Shown here piece after piece: positions 1 through 9,888 of a stretch of 64,000 nt of DNA (position 1 is its first letter; every line of letters begins with the position of its first letter). The notes beneath the pieces are model-generated. The model was not told the origin of the DNA and searched no databases. It worked only from the letters and a program-made list of their open reading frames with translations. Location of the stretch: positions 2,852,001 through 2,916,000 of the forward strand of contig NZ_VCMZ01000001.1 in the NCBI RefSeq assembly GCF_006352475.1. The letters run 5' to 3'. Origin of the DNA: Acinetobacter pullicarnis. GTDB lineage: Bacteria; Pseudomonadota; Gammaproteobacteria; Pseudomonadales; Moraxellaceae. Made by a program: the position numbers and the translations under genes.

Positions 1-651
1 AAGTTTGCCTTGTGGAGAAGCCACACAACTCAGCCCGACATAGTGATAATCAGCTTCGGTTCCGACTTGATTGGCATAAGCAACATAGACTTGATTTTCC
101 CAAGCACGGGTCGGTATCAGGGTAGTATTCACAAAACTATAGGGTTGCATTTGAGCCGTTGGGACTGCAATCAAATGCGCGCCTGCACCTGCTGCAGCGC
201 GTACTGTTTCAGGAAATTCAACGTCATAGCAGATTAGCATGGCAATTTTTATTTGTTGATATTCGGTTATCACCACAGCACGTTCGCCTTTGACAAACTG
301 CTGCCGATCTAACTCACCAAATAAATGAGTTTTATCGTAATGATTCAATAAATTGCCATGATCATCAATAAAATAAGCACTATTCATCACACCATGTTTG
401 ACTGGTCTTGGACCACCAATAATCATGGCAATACCTAACTCACGTGCCATGTGCTGCAACTGTGGCAAAGGAAAGTGCTTGGCCATGTGCTGCATCGCTT
501 CTTTCAGTACATAGCCTGATAAAAACATCTCTGGGCTTATTAGCAATGCTGCGCCATTGGCTTTGGCTTGTTCTGCATACTGATAGAGTTTCTTGATATT
601 TCCCGCATAATCACCTGAATGACTTTGCGCCTGTAGAATAGCGATTTTCAT
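1..651 (-). CDS. Carbon-nitrogen hydrolase (nitrilase superfamily), 3' end cut by window edge
   Basis: The minus-strand frame is open from ATG at 651 to the window edge, giving 217 codons with no stop, so the C-terminus lies outside. The protein starts MKIAILQAQSHSGDY. It carries the three landmarks of the nitrilase superfamily Glu-Lys-Cys triad: Glu in SPEMFLSGY near residue 40, Lys in HYDKTHLFGE, and Cys in LICYDVEFPE. Such enzymes hydrolyse the C-N bond of amides or nitriles in the cytoplasm; related members act on deaminated glutathione, omega-amides or N-carbamoyl compounds. The exact substrate cannot be read from the sequence. No operon partner is visible, since the next gene upstream is a separate small secreted protein. 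Confidence 0.88.
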   Translation of the reverse strand, partial: MKIAILQAQSHSGDYAGNIKKLYQYAEQAKANGAALLISPEMFLSGYVLKEAMQHMAKHFPLPQLQHMARELGIAMIIGGPRPVKHGVMNSAYFIDDHGNLLNHYDKTHLFGELDRQQFVKGERAVVITEYQQIKIAMLICYDVEFPETVRAAAGAGAHLIAVPTAQMQPYSFVNTTLIPTRAWENQVYVAYANQVGTEADYHYVGLSCVASPQGKL

Positions 652-856
652 TGGATCATATCCTTGAGTATCAACTGCGTCAGCCTTGTTATTATTAATT
701 TGTTCTCTATCCATCCAAGCTATAACAACTCAAAGAATCAAGTCAATTTAAATTCACTTTACTTGTGTTTTAATCATTCGGTTTGCATCATCTGAACTAC
801 GCCAAATCGCTATCTCACTCAATAAGATTAACCGACCTTCACTGCCTCGGTCTTTT

Positions 857-1129
857 CTAACGACTTGCTTTATATGATTTAATCATCTGTGCTGTGACAT
901 CTTGTGGATAACAAAGCGGTGCATGTCCCCCAGCTCGGTTGTAGGCACTACGCTTACCACAACGGCTGCCATTTGAAGCCGAATTGTATGGGCATGCGCA
1001 ATTGCCTGGATAGCTTGCAATAGATGCTGCAATAATTGTTTTCTTAATTGCGCTGTCATTTTCACTATTTGGTTTGGCATCCACATTTAACGCAAGGCAT
1101 AAGCCCATAAAAAATAATATTTTTTTCAT
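857..1129 (-). CDS. Small secreted Cys-rich protein, unknown function
   Basis: This 90-residue protein has a clear signal peptide (MKKILFFMGLCLALNVDA, cleavage after Ala-18 likely). The mature part is about 72 residues and centres on a Cys-rich block, YPGNCACPYN...SRCGKRSAYNRAGG...PLCY, that suggests disulfides in the periplasm. The block resembles small conserved hypothetical proteins I recall from proteobacteria, but I cannot assign a function. The frame overlaps a competing 67-codon frame at 883-1086. I prefer this one because of the signal peptide and the conserved-looking Cys/Gly/Pro spacing. It ends on its own, with cysN further along on the same strand and a strong terminator between them. 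Confidence 0.7.
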   Translation of the reverse strand: MKKILFFMGLCLALNVDAKPNSENDSAIKKTIIAASIASYPGNCACPYNSASNGSRCGKRSAYNRAGGHAPLCYPQDVTAQMIKSYKASR

Positions 1130-1236
1130 AATTCCCCCTATAGAACGCCAGATTCTACAAGGAGGTCATTTTTTTAAAATATCAAACTAAATCAAATGCT
1201 TACTATTTAATCGAATTGGCGTTATTTTATCCGCAC

Positions 1237-1274
1237 AATAAAAACCCCATAAGTTGTGTCCAACTTATGGGGTT
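1237..1274 (-). terminator. Intrinsic terminator after cysN
   Basis: A perfect 14-bp stem (1243-1256 with 1261-1274) encloses the 4-base loop TGTC. On the minus strand the stem is followed by a T-rich run, TTTTTATTG. It sits 37 bases past the cysN stop and is correctly placed to end the cysDN transcript. Confidence 0.85.
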
Positions 1275-1310
1275 CAGTGTCGGTTTTTTTATTTCAACTT
1301 TAGCGAAATA

Positions 1311-2924
1311 TTATAAGCGTACCAATTTCACTAACTGTTCAACCAAGGTTTCAAGTGTCGTACTGTCAAAGCTGACATCCGTCCCTTGTTCGAGACTGGT
1401 CAACACCAACAGCCCTGTTTCGCGAAGTAAGGCCACTTGCTCAGCCGTAAAATCTGCTTTAGCAATGGCAACAATTCCTTCTTGGAGCAGGATGCTCTCT
1501 AAGACCTGTGCCTGTTCCAGTAATGCAGCTGGTATTTGCACAGCAGCAGGTTTTTGGCCTAAACGCGCAGCACGATCTTCGGCAGAAATCTTTTTATGAT
1601 CTGCGGTCCATTCCACAGCGGCATCAACCATACCTGCACCAACCGTCACGTTGCTCAAACGGTCAATAAAGATAAATGAACCGGTGTAACGACTGTCTTG
1701 GTAACGATCAAACATCACTGGTGCGTCAAACTCGACCGTGACAGAGGCAATTGCATTGAGATCAAGTTGATCGACTTGGCTATGCTCAAGCGTATTCACA
1801 TTAACGCGATAGTGAATTTCAGAAACTTTCGCAGGTACCGTTTGTGTACCAATTTTGATGTTATACAGCTTGCCCAATACCAATGGATGATCATTCATCC
1901 AAACCACACTGGCACGTGCACGACGCGATAACTGCGGTTGCTCACCGACCTTGACCAACATATTGCCACGTGAAATATCAATTTCATCGTTTAAGGTCAA
2001 AGTCACGGCTTGCCCAGCAATGGCATGTGTTAAGTTGCCATCATAGGTCACGATTTCTTTGACCGTCGATGTTCTACCCGATGGTAAAGCAACGATTTCA
2101 TCACCTACACGAACTTGGCCCAAAGCAATCGTCCCAGCAAAACCACGGAAATCGAGGTTTGGACGATTGACATATTGCACAGGGAAACGGAATTGACGCG
2201 TACTCGAATCACGGCGGATTTCAACCGTTTCCAAAATTTGCATCAAGGTCTGACCTTGATACCAAGGCGTATGTGCAGATGGATTAACTACGTTATCGCC
2301 ATTCAATGCTGAAATCGGTGCAAATAAGATATTAGCTGGTCGACGCTCACCGAGCTGACTCACAAAGGCATCATATTCTTGCTGAATTTCATTAAAGCGT
2401 GCTTCAGAAAACTCGACCAAATCCATTTTATTGATGGCAACCACAATGGTCTCAATCCCAAGTAGGCTGGCGATAAAGGTATGGCGACGGGTTTGAGTCT
2501 GTACGCCATAACGTGCATCAATCAAAATAATTGCGAGGTCTGCAGTCGAAGCACCTGTCGCCATATTACGGGTATATTGTTCATGCCCTGGGGTATCGGC
2601 AATAATAAACTTACGCTTTTCCGTTGAAAAATAGCGATAAGCCACATCAATAGTGATCCCTTGCTCACGTTCTGCTTGTAAGCCATCAACCAACAAAGCC
2701 AAATCAGGTGCATCGCCTGTAGTTCCGACTTTTTTGCTGTCACGGGTTACCGCTTGTAATTGATCTTCATAAATTAATTTTGAATCATATAACAAGCGCC
2801 CGATTAGGGTACTTTTACCATCGTCGACATTACCGCAGGTTAGAAAGCGCAATAAGTCTTTTTGCTCATGCTGTTTGAGGTAGGACAAAATATCCTGACC
2901 GATTAAGTCTGACTGATGAGACAT
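1311..2924 (-). CDS. cysN: Sulfate adenylyltransferase subunit 1 (GTPase subunit)
   Basis: CysN couples GTP hydrolysis to formation of adenosine 5'-phosphosulfate by CysD, the first step of assimilatory sulfate reduction. The 537-residue protein has an EF-Tu-like GTPase domain: P-loop GNVDDGKST near residue 31, [12 protein letters not shown] near 110, and NKMD near 165. Beta-barrel domains follow. It is longer than E. coli CysN (475 residues). The extra C-terminal stretch of about 70 residues (from about [10 protein letters not shown]) does not resemble an APS kinase, so this is not a CysNC fusion. cysD lies 55 bases upstream on the same strand, so the two are probably one operon. Confidence 0.96.
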   Translation of the reverse strand: MSHQSDLIGQDILSYLKQHEQKDLLRFLTCGNVDDGKSTLIGRLLYDSKLIYEDQLQAVTRDSKKVGTTGDAPDLALLVDGLQAEREQGITIDVAYRYFSTEKRKFIIADTPGHEQYTRNMATGASTADLAIILIDARYGVQTQTRRHTFIASLLGIETIVVAINKMDLVEFSEARFNEIQQEYDAFVSQLGERRPANILFAPISALNGDNVVNPSAHTPWYQGQTLMQILETVEIRRDSSTRQFRFPVQYVNRPNLDFRGFAGTIALGQVRVGDEIVALPSGRTSTVKEIVTYDGNLTHAIAGQAVTLTLNDEIDISRGNMLVKVGEQPQLSRRARASVVWMNDHPLVLGKLYNIKIGTQTVPAKVSEIHYRVNVNTLEHSQVDQLDLNAIASVTVEFDAPVMFDRYQDSRYTGSFIFIDRLSNVTVGAGMVDAAVEWTADHKKISAEDRAARLGQKPAAVQIPAALLEQAQVLESILLQEGIVAIAKADFTAEQVALLRETGLLVLTSLEQGTDVSFDSTTLETLVEQLVKLVRL

Positions 2925-2979
2925 TGCTCAAACTCCACAAATACTGAAATACTAAAAATGCGTTGTTAATGGTTAGAGA

Positions 2980-3894
2980 CTAGAAATAGCCTTCTTGCTT
3001 TTTCTTTTCCATTGAGCCAGCTTCATCATGGTCAATCATACGACCTTGGCGCTCGGAGCTCGTGGCCAACAGCATCTCTTGAATAATCTCAGGTAAAGTT
3101 GCTGCTTCCGACTCAACTGCACCAGTCAATGGATAACAACCGAGGGTACGGAAACGTACCGATTTCATTTGTGGAACTTCACCTGCTTTGAAACGCATAC
3201 GCGCATCATCGGCCATAATTAACGTGCCACTGCGCTCAACCACTGGGCGCTCAGCGGCAAAATATAAAGGCACTAAAGGAATATTTTCCAAATAAATATA
3301 TTGCCAAATATCAAGCTCAGTCCAGTTTGACAATGGGAATACACGAATACTTTCCCCAGTGTTCACCTTACCGTTATATAAGTTCCAAAGCTCAGGACGT
3401 TGGTTCTTGGGATCCCAACGATGTTGTGCATCACGGAACGAATAAACACGTTCTTTAGCACGTGATTTTTCTTCATCACGGCGTGCCCCACCAAATGCAG
3501 CATCAAAGCCATATTTGTTTAAGGCTTGCTTTAAACCTTGGGTTTTCATGATGTCAGTATATTTAGAACTGCCATGATCAAAGGGATTGATACCCGCTTC
3601 ACGGCCTTCTTTATTTTGATGTACGATCAAATCAAAGCCATGAGTTTTGGCCATTTGATCACGGAACTCAATCATTTCCTTAAACTTCCAGCCAGTATCG
3701 ACATGAAGCAATGGAAAAGGGAGTTTTGCAGGATAAAATGCTTTTAAAGCAAGGTGTAACATCACAGCAGAATCTTTACCAATCGAATATAACATGACTG
3801 GATTTTCAAATTCTGCAGCTACTTCACGGATAATATGAATACTCTCAGCTTCAAGCTGTTTTAGATGAGTAAGTCTTTCCTCATTAATCGACAT
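2980..3894 (-). CDS. cysD: Sulfate adenylyltransferase subunit 2
   Basis: CysD is the catalytic PP-loop ATPase that makes adenosine 5'-phosphosulfate from ATP and sulfate in complex with CysN. The PP-loop motif [12 protein letters not shown] lies near residue 40, and the C-terminal part has the family's [14 protein letters not shown] segment. The frame is open from a TTG at 3906, but I place the start at ATG 3894 ([17 protein letters not shown]). That gives 304 residues, close to the usual 302. No strong ribosome binding site precedes either start. cysN follows 55 bases downstream. Confidence 0.96.
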   Translation of the reverse strand: MSINEERLTHLKQLEAESIHIIREVAAEFENPVMLYSIGKDSAVMLHLALKAFYPAKLPFPLLHVDTGWKFKEMIEFRDQMAKTHGFDLIVHQNKEGREAGINPFDHGSSKYTDIMKTQGLKQALNKYGFDAAFGGARRDEEKSRAKERVYSFRDAQHRWDPKNQRPELWNLYNGKVNTGESIRVFPLSNWTELDIWQYIYLENIPLVPLYFAAERPVVERSGTLIMADDARMRFKAGEVPQMKSVRFRTLGCYPLTGAVESEAATLPEIIQEMLLATSSERQGRMIDHDEAGSMEKKKQEGYF

Positions 3895-4044
3895 CGACAG
3901 CACCAACGCAAATAATCGTGTTATTACACTTGTAAAAATATTTATTCATTATAGTGATTTAGACCTGTTGGTTATTGCTTGTTTTATTATATTGATATTC
4001 TTAATCTGTATATAACTCAGCCCCACATTGATTTAAATATCAAA

Positions 4045-4070
4045 TAAAAAAGAGCCTATTTAGGCTCTTT
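4045..4070 (-). terminator. Terminator after wzi-like gene
   Basis: The 6-bp stem AGAGCC/GGCTCT (4051-4056 and 4063-4068) has a TATTTA loop. On the minus strand it is followed by a run of T. It lies 20 bases past the stop of the Wzi-like gene. The opposite strand has only a short T run. Confidence 0.75.
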
Positions 4071-4089
4071 TCACGTCTTCATCAAATGC

Positions 4090-5541
4090 TTAAAACAAGT
4101 GCTTATCCAATGGAATTTCAATTCCAATTGATCCACCGGTGTCATTACCATGTTTATCCGAATCACTCACCCAAGCATTCAGCTTTAATGGAATGGATGG
4201 TTTGAGATAGTGTGTCCAAGTCAAATCCAAGGCTTTAATCTTATCTTCTTCAGGGAAGGCTTTATTGACGATCACATTGGACTGATTGACGTTTGCATAC
4301 AATATACGACCATTGAAGCGATTCATTTGATCAACACGAATATCACCGCCAAGCGCATACATTTGTCCGTCTCCGCCCATGGCATGCCCTAACGGAAAAC
4401 CTTGCTGATAATAACCATCTTTATAAATATGATGGGTATAACTAATACCTCTGACTTCACCGTTGGTTCGAGTATCCGACCATTCGGTATACAACTGGAA
4501 CGGCATATTGTTAAAACTCGAAGAATAGTCTACCCCAGCTTGATACATATATTTAGCTGGCAGTGCACCCGCCTCATCTTCACCAATCATTTGTCCATAA
4601 AGACTCACCGGCGCATTGATTAAAGGCTGTAAATTTAAACGTGCATCAAAACCACCTAACTGATTACCTGGGTTATTTACCCCCGTACATTCAGCCGTAT
4701 CACAGCCGTTGTCATTTCCTATAATCGCATTCCAATAAGCTTTACCACTATGTGGCTGACCTTTTCCGGCCATTTGAATCACACGTGATGCACCCAACTC
4801 CAAATATGGAAGTGGTTGTGCAGTCAGACGCATACCAATAATTTGTGCCCCTGGAATCGCATTATATTGCTTGAGGCGACCAGCATAAAGTTGGTATTGC
4901 CATGGACCAGCCCAAGAGAGCCATTTGCTTTCAAATGCTTTTTGCTCTGCGCGCTGCATGGTTACGCCTACAACTGAACGGCTGGCATCACCACGAATTA
5001 AGCTGCCATCATGACCAGGACCCCACCAAGTCGGTATTTGCCCAGCAATAATCCATTGATTCCAAGCTTTTCCGGCAATATAAGAACCATCGAAATTGAC
5101 ATGACTGTCGTCGTGTATACGCTGCTCACTTTCAGCATTGACACGTAATTTTGCATCCCAACTTTCACCGCCAGCATTGCCTTCTAAGAAGCCGACATAA
5201 CGGGCTTTTTCTTTGTCTGCAAAATTCTGCGGAATATTCTGCTTGTCTGTCGACGCAAAAGCACCGAGTTTCAACATTTCATTGTCATTGTTGAGTGCTT
5301 GCTGAACTGATGCGATCACTTTCTGCTGTGTCGTATTAGAGACCTTTGCTTGAGACAACGCACGCTGAATTTCATCACCACTCAAAGGCCAAGTCGAAGT
5401 ACTAATCTGAATCACACCTTGTTGATTTAACCAATTTAAATCAGTGCGTAAATTATTATCATTGAGGACTAAACCCTGAGCAAAAACCGGTAAAGCCACA
5501 GTCGCCAACAGGGTGGCGCAGAGTGATTTTTTAAAAAACAT
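4090..5541 (-). CDS. wzi: Capsule assembly Wzi family outer-membrane protein
   Basis: The 483-residue protein has a signal peptide ending ALPVFAQ and a length close to that of E. coli Wzi (479). It contains the family's alternating aromatic beta-strand pattern and the segment WIIAGQIPTWWGPGHDGSLIRGD near residue 165. Wzi-type proteins are outer-membrane beta-barrels that bind capsule or exopolysaccharide at the cell surface. No other capsule genes are nearby, so the gene is physically separate from any K-locus. It is monocistronic, with its own terminator downstream and a roughly 200-base AT-rich gap upstream. The family call is firm; the role in capsule attachment is inferred from the family. 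Confidence 0.85.
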   Translation of the reverse strand: MFFKKSLCATLLATVALPVFAQGLVLNDNNLRTDLNWLNQQGVIQISTSTWPLSGDEIQRALSQAKVSNTTQQKVIASVQQALNNDNEMLKLGAFASTDKQNIPQNFADKEKARYVGFLEGNAGGESWDAKLRVNAESEQRIHDDSHVNFDGSYIAGKAWNQWIIAGQIPTWWGPGHDGSLIRGDASRSVVGVTMQRAEQKAFESKWLSWAGPWQYQLYAGRLKQYNAIPGAQIIGMRLTAQPLPYLELGASRVIQMAGKGQPHSGKAYWNAIIGNDNGCDTAECTGVNNPGNQLGGFDARLNLQPLINAPVSLYGQMIGEDEAGALPAKYMYQAGVDYSSSFNNMPFQLYTEWSDTRTNGEVRGISYTHHIYKDGYYQQGFPLGHAMGGDGQMYALGGDIRVDQMNRFNGRILYANVNQSNVIVNKAFPEEDKIKALDLTWTHYLKPSIPLKLNAWVSDSDKHGNDTGGSIGIEIPLDKHLF

Positions 5542-5703
5542 TGCTTATTTAATTCTCAAACATATTTATCTGCACCACGATAGTTTTTTTAACAATTTTA
5601 TTCAACATAGAAACGAATATATTTTATATTTTAACAATTAATACAACTAACAGTGCTGTTGGTATTTACTAAATAAAAAACATATGTATTTAATTAAATA
5701 TAA

Positions 5704-5732
5704 AAAATGACCTCAAAAGAGGCCATTTTTAG
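5704..5732 (-). terminator. Terminator after lysS
   Basis: A stem of roughly 11 bp with one G-U pair (AAAATGGCCTC with GAGGTCATTTT on the minus strand) surrounds a TTTT loop. T-rich sequence follows it. It lies immediately downstream of the lysS stop. Confidence 0.75.
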
Positions 5733-5745
5733 ATATTTGAACCAC

Positions 5746-7275
5746 TTAGATTTCTTTTGGACGCATATGTGGGAATAAAATTACATCACGAATACTCGCA
5801 GCATCTGCAAATAACATGACGAGACGGTCAATACCGATCCCCTCACCTGCTGTTGGTGGAAGACCATATTCTAGCGCTTCAACATAATCAGCATCATAAT
5901 GCATTGCTTCATCATCGCCTGCATCTTTCTCAGCCACTTGTGCTTGGAAACGCTCTGCTTGATCAATCGGATCATTTAACTCAGAGAAACCATTTGCCAA
6001 TTCACGACCACCAATGAAAAACTCAAAACGATCTGTAATATGCGGATTATCATCGTTACGGCGTGCCAATGGTGATGTTTCTGCCGGATACTCCGTAATG
6101 AATGTCGGTTGACGTAATTGTGTTTCAACCGTTTCTTCAAATACGATGGTTTGTAAACGACCTAAGCCAAAGCCTGGTTTCACCTCTTGTTTTAAAGTTT
6201 CTTTGGCAAACTTGGCCAAGAACTCACGATCCGCAACATTTTCAGCAGTCAAACTTGGATTGTTTTCCAAGATCGAATCGAACATTGAAATTTTCTTGAA
6301 CGGGCCTTTAAAACTAAACACTTCACCTTGATAAGGCACATCGGTTGAGCCCAAGATATCAACGGCGAGTTTCTCTAACATTTTTTCAGTCAAAGCCATT
6401 AAATCTTTGTAATCCGCATAGGCTTGATAGAACTCAATCATGGTGAATTCTGGGTTATGACGGGTAGATACCCCTTCATTACGGAAGCTGCGGTTGATTT
6501 CAAATACTCGTTCAAAACCACCAATCACCAAGCGCTTCAAATACAGCTCAGGCGCAATACGCAAATATAATGTCATATCTAAGGCATTATGATGCGTTTC
6601 AAATGGACGCGCTGAAGCCCCCCCCGGAATGACATGCATCATTGGGGTTTCAACTTCCATAAAGCGTTCATTGCTCAAGTAATTACGGATACCAGAAACA
6701 ACTTTGGCACGAATTTCAAAAGCTTTGCGCGATTCATCATTCACGATTAAATCTAAATAACGCTGACGATAGCGAACTTCGGTGTCGTTTAAACCGTGGA
6801 ATTTATCTGGTAATGGGCGTAATGATTTGGTCAATAATTCAAATTCTTGAATATGCACATACAAGTCGCCTTTGCCTGAACGACTGATATAACCTTGAAT
6901 GGCAATAATATCGCCCAGATCCAAAGATTTAATGCTTGCGAGAACATCAGCAGGCAGTCCTTTGCGGTCAACATAGAGCTGAATACGTCCAGTCATGTCT
7001 TGAATCACCACAAATGAACCGCGATTGAGCATTACACGGCCAGCAACGGCAACATAAACATGTTCTGCTTCATCAATTTGCGCCTTGGTTTGTTCTGCAA
7101 ATTGAGTTTGTAAATCTTCTGCATAATGCTTGCGTTTAAAATGGTTTGGCCAAGGACTGACGCCCTTTTCAGTTGCTTGTTCTTGTATTTGTTTAAGCTT
7201 GGCATGACGCTGTGCAATTAAATCGTTTTCGGAAATAGGTTGTTCAGAAGTCGATTGAGCGTTATGTTGCGTCAT
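5746..7275 (-). CDS. lysS: Lysyl-tRNA synthetase, class II
   Basis: This enzyme charges tRNA-Lys with lysine in the cytoplasm. The 509-residue protein has an N-terminal OB-fold anticodon-binding domain ([21 protein letters not shown] near residue 80). The class II catalytic core includes motif 2 ([20 protein letters not shown] near 265-285) and motif 3 ([15 protein letters not shown] near 480). Length and motifs are normal for bacterial LysS. It starts at ATG 7275 ([12 protein letters not shown]). It has its own terminator and appears monocistronic. It is divergent from the exported protein at 7371. Confidence 0.97.
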   Translation of the reverse strand: MTQHNAQSTSEQPISENDLIAQRHAKLKQIQEQATEKGVSPWPNHFKRKHYAEDLQTQFAEQTKAQIDEAEHVYVAVAGRVMLNRGSFVVIQDMTGRIQLYVDRKGLPADVLASIKSLDLGDIIAIQGYISRSGKGDLYVHIQEFELLTKSLRPLPDKFHGLNDTEVRYRQRYLDLIVNDESRKAFEIRAKVVSGIRNYLSNERFMEVETPMMHVIPGGASARPFETHHNALDMTLYLRIAPELYLKRLVIGGFERVFEINRSFRNEGVSTRHNPEFTMIEFYQAYADYKDLMALTEKMLEKLAVDILGSTDVPYQGEVFSFKGPFKKISMFDSILENNPSLTAENVADREFLAKFAKETLKQEVKPGFGLGRLQTIVFEETVETQLRQPTFITEYPAETSPLARRNDDNPHITDRFEFFIGGRELANGFSELNDPIDQAERFQAQVAEKDAGDDEAMHYDADYVEALEYGLPPTAGEGIGIDRLVMLFADAASIRDVILFPHMRPKEI

Positions 7276-7370
7276 TTCAGCCTCGGTAGTCAGTTAAAAA
7301 AGAAGTTGTATAGCATAGCAGACTCAGCCAATAATGCGTATGCCTTTAAACACTTTAGCCAGCTACAAGA

Positions 7371-8123
7371 ATGAATATGTTTAATAATTTCTATTTCAAA
7401 ATGTGCAAAGCCCTATTTTTGACAGCAATCCTCTGTCTTTCATATTCTGCTGTTGCTGCAGAAAACATGGCAAATTCAGCTCAAGATCCATCCCCAATCT
7501 ATCAATTAAATCGAATTGTTGAGTCAACCAATTTAGTGACTCAAGACTATATTTGGAAGTTTGAACTGCAACCTGATCCGCAGACCTCACAGGTTCGAGT
7601 TAAACTATTGAATCCCAACACTCAGTCTGAACAACTCAATCAGCGCGCCATTAATCTCGCCAAAACCATACGCTATGATCAACTCGTGGCGCAACATAAG
7701 CTGTTATTAACGCTAAAAACGACAACCGAAACCGAAAAAAAAACGATCTGGCCTTTGCAGCATACAGATCGTTTCTATATCAACATTCACTTCGTCAATA
7801 GAATCGGCTATAAACGTATGCCAAATTTTAAAAGTACGAAAGCCTACATCTTACAATTGTGTAAAGCGACTATCGCTGATGGCGAATTAGCTTCTCCCTT
7901 GATTAATCAAAACCAGCGTAAAGTCCTACTCACGCTAAATCTGACTGTCACCGCTGAAGGTGATTATCAAGCGTATCGCATTAGCCCTAACATTGCTGAT
8001 CAAGAATTTTTAAAACGCCTATCAACAGATCTTCAACGAGTCAAATTCTTTTCCAATAATATCGATGGTCGCCCAACCGCTTTTCAGGTGAGTCAACCGG
8101 TTGAATATGCATGTGCGAATTAA
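7371..8123 (+). CDS. Exported protein of unknown function, TonB-C-terminal-like end
   Basis: The 250-residue protein has an N-terminal signal peptide (hydrophobic core ALFLTAILCLSYSAVAA). I do not recognise it as a named family. The last 70 residues (LLTLNLTVTAEGDYQAYRIS ... RPTAFQVSQPVEYAC) follow a strand-helix-strand layout. That layout, with a GxPxxFxVxxPVxY-like ending, recalls the TonB C-terminal fold. This is a weak, fold-level impression. Two Cys residues (one mid-protein, one third from the C-terminus) could form a disulfide. There is no transmembrane anchor after the signal peptide. It is a single gene, divergent from lysS. Confidence 0.7.
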   Translation: MNMFNNFYFKMCKALFLTAILCLSYSAVAAENMANSAQDPSPIYQLNRIVESTNLVTQDYIWKFELQPDPQTSQVRVKLLNPNTQSEQLNQRAINLAKTIRYDQLVAQHKLLLTLKTTTETEKKTIWPLQHTDRFYINIHFVNRIGYKRMPNFKSTKAYILQLCKATIADGELASPLINQNQRKVLLTLNLTVTAEGDYQAYRISPNIADQEFLKRLSTDLQRVKFFSNNIDGRPTAFQVSQPVEYACAN

Positions 8124-8411
8124 TCCGCGAGGCGAAAACAGATGCTATTTATTTAAAATAATCTGGTCATTTGCCCAATCAACATGGGTTTTGATCAATC
8201 TGGCCATTCAGCTTCTAATTCAATACGTTAAACTCCTTTTTTCGCTTTACATTGCTATTCGAACTGCGTAACAATTTCAATCAATATGAATAGGCTGTGT
8301 TGCACCCAATTGAACGGCACAACAAAATTCAGCAATTCATGTGAATATCATGCAAAATAATGAATTCTGTCTGACAACATCAGCCCCACCTGTCAGATTT
8401 TGGAGAGTCAA

Positions 8412-8576
8412 ATGAAGAAGTATCAGTGCATCGTTTGTGGTTGGATTTATGACGAAGCTGAAGGTTGGCCATTAGATGGCATCGTTGCAGGCACGTTATG
8501 GGAAGATATCCCAGAGGATTGGACTTGCCCTGATTGTGGCGTGTCAAAAGCAGATTTTGAAATGGTAGAAATCTAA
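8412..8576 (+). CDS. rubA: Rubredoxin
   Basis: A 54-codon gene starts at ATG 8412, preceded by a good ribosome binding site (GGAGAG at 8402-8407). The protein has the two rubredoxin iron-binding knuckles, CIVCG near residues 6-10 and CPDCG near residues 39-43, plus the family segment GWIYDEAEG. Rubredoxin holds one iron in four Cys thiolates and passes electrons to the membrane alkane hydroxylase. The reductase gene follows downstream. In A. baylyi ADP1 the rubA-rubB-estB-oxyR order is described in the literature and linked to alkane oxidation; the same order is seen here. The alkane hydroxylase itself is not in this window. Confidence 0.96.
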   Translation: MKKYQCIVCGWIYDEAEGWPLDGIVAGTLWEDIPEDWTCPDCGVSKADFEMVEI

Positions 8577-8581
8577 TCCCA

Positions 8582-8610
8582 AAAAGGCCATGTTGACATG
8601 GTCTTTTTTT
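8582..8610 (+). terminator. Terminator-like hairpin between rubA and rubB
   Basis: The stem AAGGCCATG (8584-8592) pairs with CATGGTCTT (8597-8605) around a TTGA loop, with one G-U pair. Seven T residues follow. It lies in the 79-base gap between rubA and rubB and would be expected to reduce read-through from rubA into rubB, estB and oxyR. Confidence 0.7.
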
Positions 8611-8655
8611 ATGGACTTAAGCAATAGAACATTGATCAAATAATTGGAGAAAATT

Positions 8656-9834
8656 ATGCAACCGATCATTATTGTTGGCTCAGGCATGGCGGGATACACT
8701 CTCGCACGTGAATTTCGTAAACTCAATCCTGAGCAAGCATTAATTATGATTAGTGCTGATGATGCGGTTAATTATGCCAAACCCACCCTCTCCAATGCGC
8801 TGGTTGGCAATAAGCATCCCGATCAAATCGCTTTAGCGGATGCAGAAAAAATGCGTTTGCAACTGAACATGCGCATTGAAACACATACGCGCGTTGAACA
8901 AATTAAAGTCGAAGAACATCAACTTATTCTCTCTAAAGACCAGCAACAACAAAGCCTGCATTATTCAAAACTGATTTTAGCCGTTGGCGCAAATCCAATT
9001 CGTTTGCCAATTGACGGTAATGGTCGTGATGATATTCATGTGGTGAACTCACTCAATGACTATCGTACCTTTCGCGAAACCTTGAGTCGTAGCGATAAAA
9101 AACGTGTGGTAATTTTAGGTGCCGGTTTGATCGGCTGTGAATTTGCCAATGACCTACAAAATACCGCTCACCAAGTCACTCTAATTGACTTTGCAGCGCA
9201 ACCCTTAGGTCGTTTATTGCCAGAACATGTGGCCAATGCCTTTAAACTAGGTCTTGAAAAAACAGGCATTCAATTTATTTTAAATACCACTGTTGCGCAG
9301 ATTAACCAACAAGGTCAAGATGGCTACCAAATTCGCTTAGCCAATGGCGACAGCCTAACCGCAGACATTGTGCTCTCTGCCATTGGTCTGCAACCTGATC
9401 TCAGCCTAACACAAAGCGCAAATATTGAAGTGAGCCGTGGTATTTTAACCAATCCATTGCTTGAGACCAATCAGCCGGATGTGTATGCACTCGGAGATTG
9501 TGCCGAAGTACACGGTATGTTACTGCCTTATGTTATGCCGCTGATGCAACAAGCACGGGCTTTGGCAAAAACCTTAAATGGCGAGCAAACTGCAGTACAC
9601 TATCCTGCAATGCCAGTGGCTGTGAAAACCCCAGCTGCCCCATTAACGATTCTACCTGTACCTCCCCATGTGGATGTTACTTGGGAAACGGAAAGCTTTG
9701 AAGATGGTATGCTGTCCAAAGCCATTGACACAGATGGTACGCTAAGAGGCTTTGTACTGCTGGGTGCAACCGCAGCAAAACAACGCTTAGTCTTAACCAA
9801 ATTGGTACCCGATTTAATCCCCATTGCGGTTTAA
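8656..9834 (+). CDS. rubB: Rubredoxin-NAD(+) reductase
   Basis: This FAD-dependent pyridine nucleotide-disulfide-type reductase transfers electrons from NADH to rubredoxin. The N-terminal FAD motif is IIIVGSGMAGYTLAREF. A second dinucleotide fold for NADH is VVILGAGLIGCEFANDL near residue 155, and the FAD-binding DVYALGDCAEVHG lies near residue 280. The start is ATG 8656, not the upstream TTG at 8644, because the ribosome binding site GGAGA (8646-8650) is correctly spaced for the ATG. That gives 392 residues. It follows rubA on the same strand after a terminator-like hairpin. Confidence 0.95.
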   Translation: MQPIIIVGSGMAGYTLAREFRKLNPEQALIMISADDAVNYAKPTLSNALVGNKHPDQIALADAEKMRLQLNMRIETHTRVEQIKVEEHQLILSKDQQQQSLHYSKLILAVGANPIRLPIDGNGRDDIHVVNSLNDYRTFRETLSRSDKKRVVILGAGLIGCEFANDLQNTAHQVTLIDFAAQPLGRLLPEHVANAFKLGLEKTGIQFILNTTVAQINQQGQDGYQIRLANGDSLTADIVLSAIGLQPDLSLTQSANIEVSRGILTNPLLETNQPDVYALGDCAEVHGMLLPYVMPLMQQARALAKTLNGEQTAVHYPAMPVAVKTPAAPLTILPVPPHVDVTWETESFEDGMLSKAIDTDGTLRGFVLLGATAAKQRLVLTKLVPDLIPIAV

Positions 9835-9888
9835 GCGTGACTTTATGGGGATGTTCTTGGTAAAGATCCTTTTTTCAGGATGATCAAA

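Noticed and set aside
883..1086. 67-codon minus-strand frame inside the small secreted protein gene
   Set aside because: The overlapping 90-codon frame has a signal peptide and conserved-looking Cys pattern; this one has neither.
1216..1599. 127-codon plus-strand open frame
   Set aside because: It lies antisense to the 3' end of cysN and spans its terminator hairpin; no ribosome binding site or recognisable domain.
3894..3906. TTG start for cysD at 3906
   Set aside because: ATG 3894 gives the usual CysD length and N-terminus.
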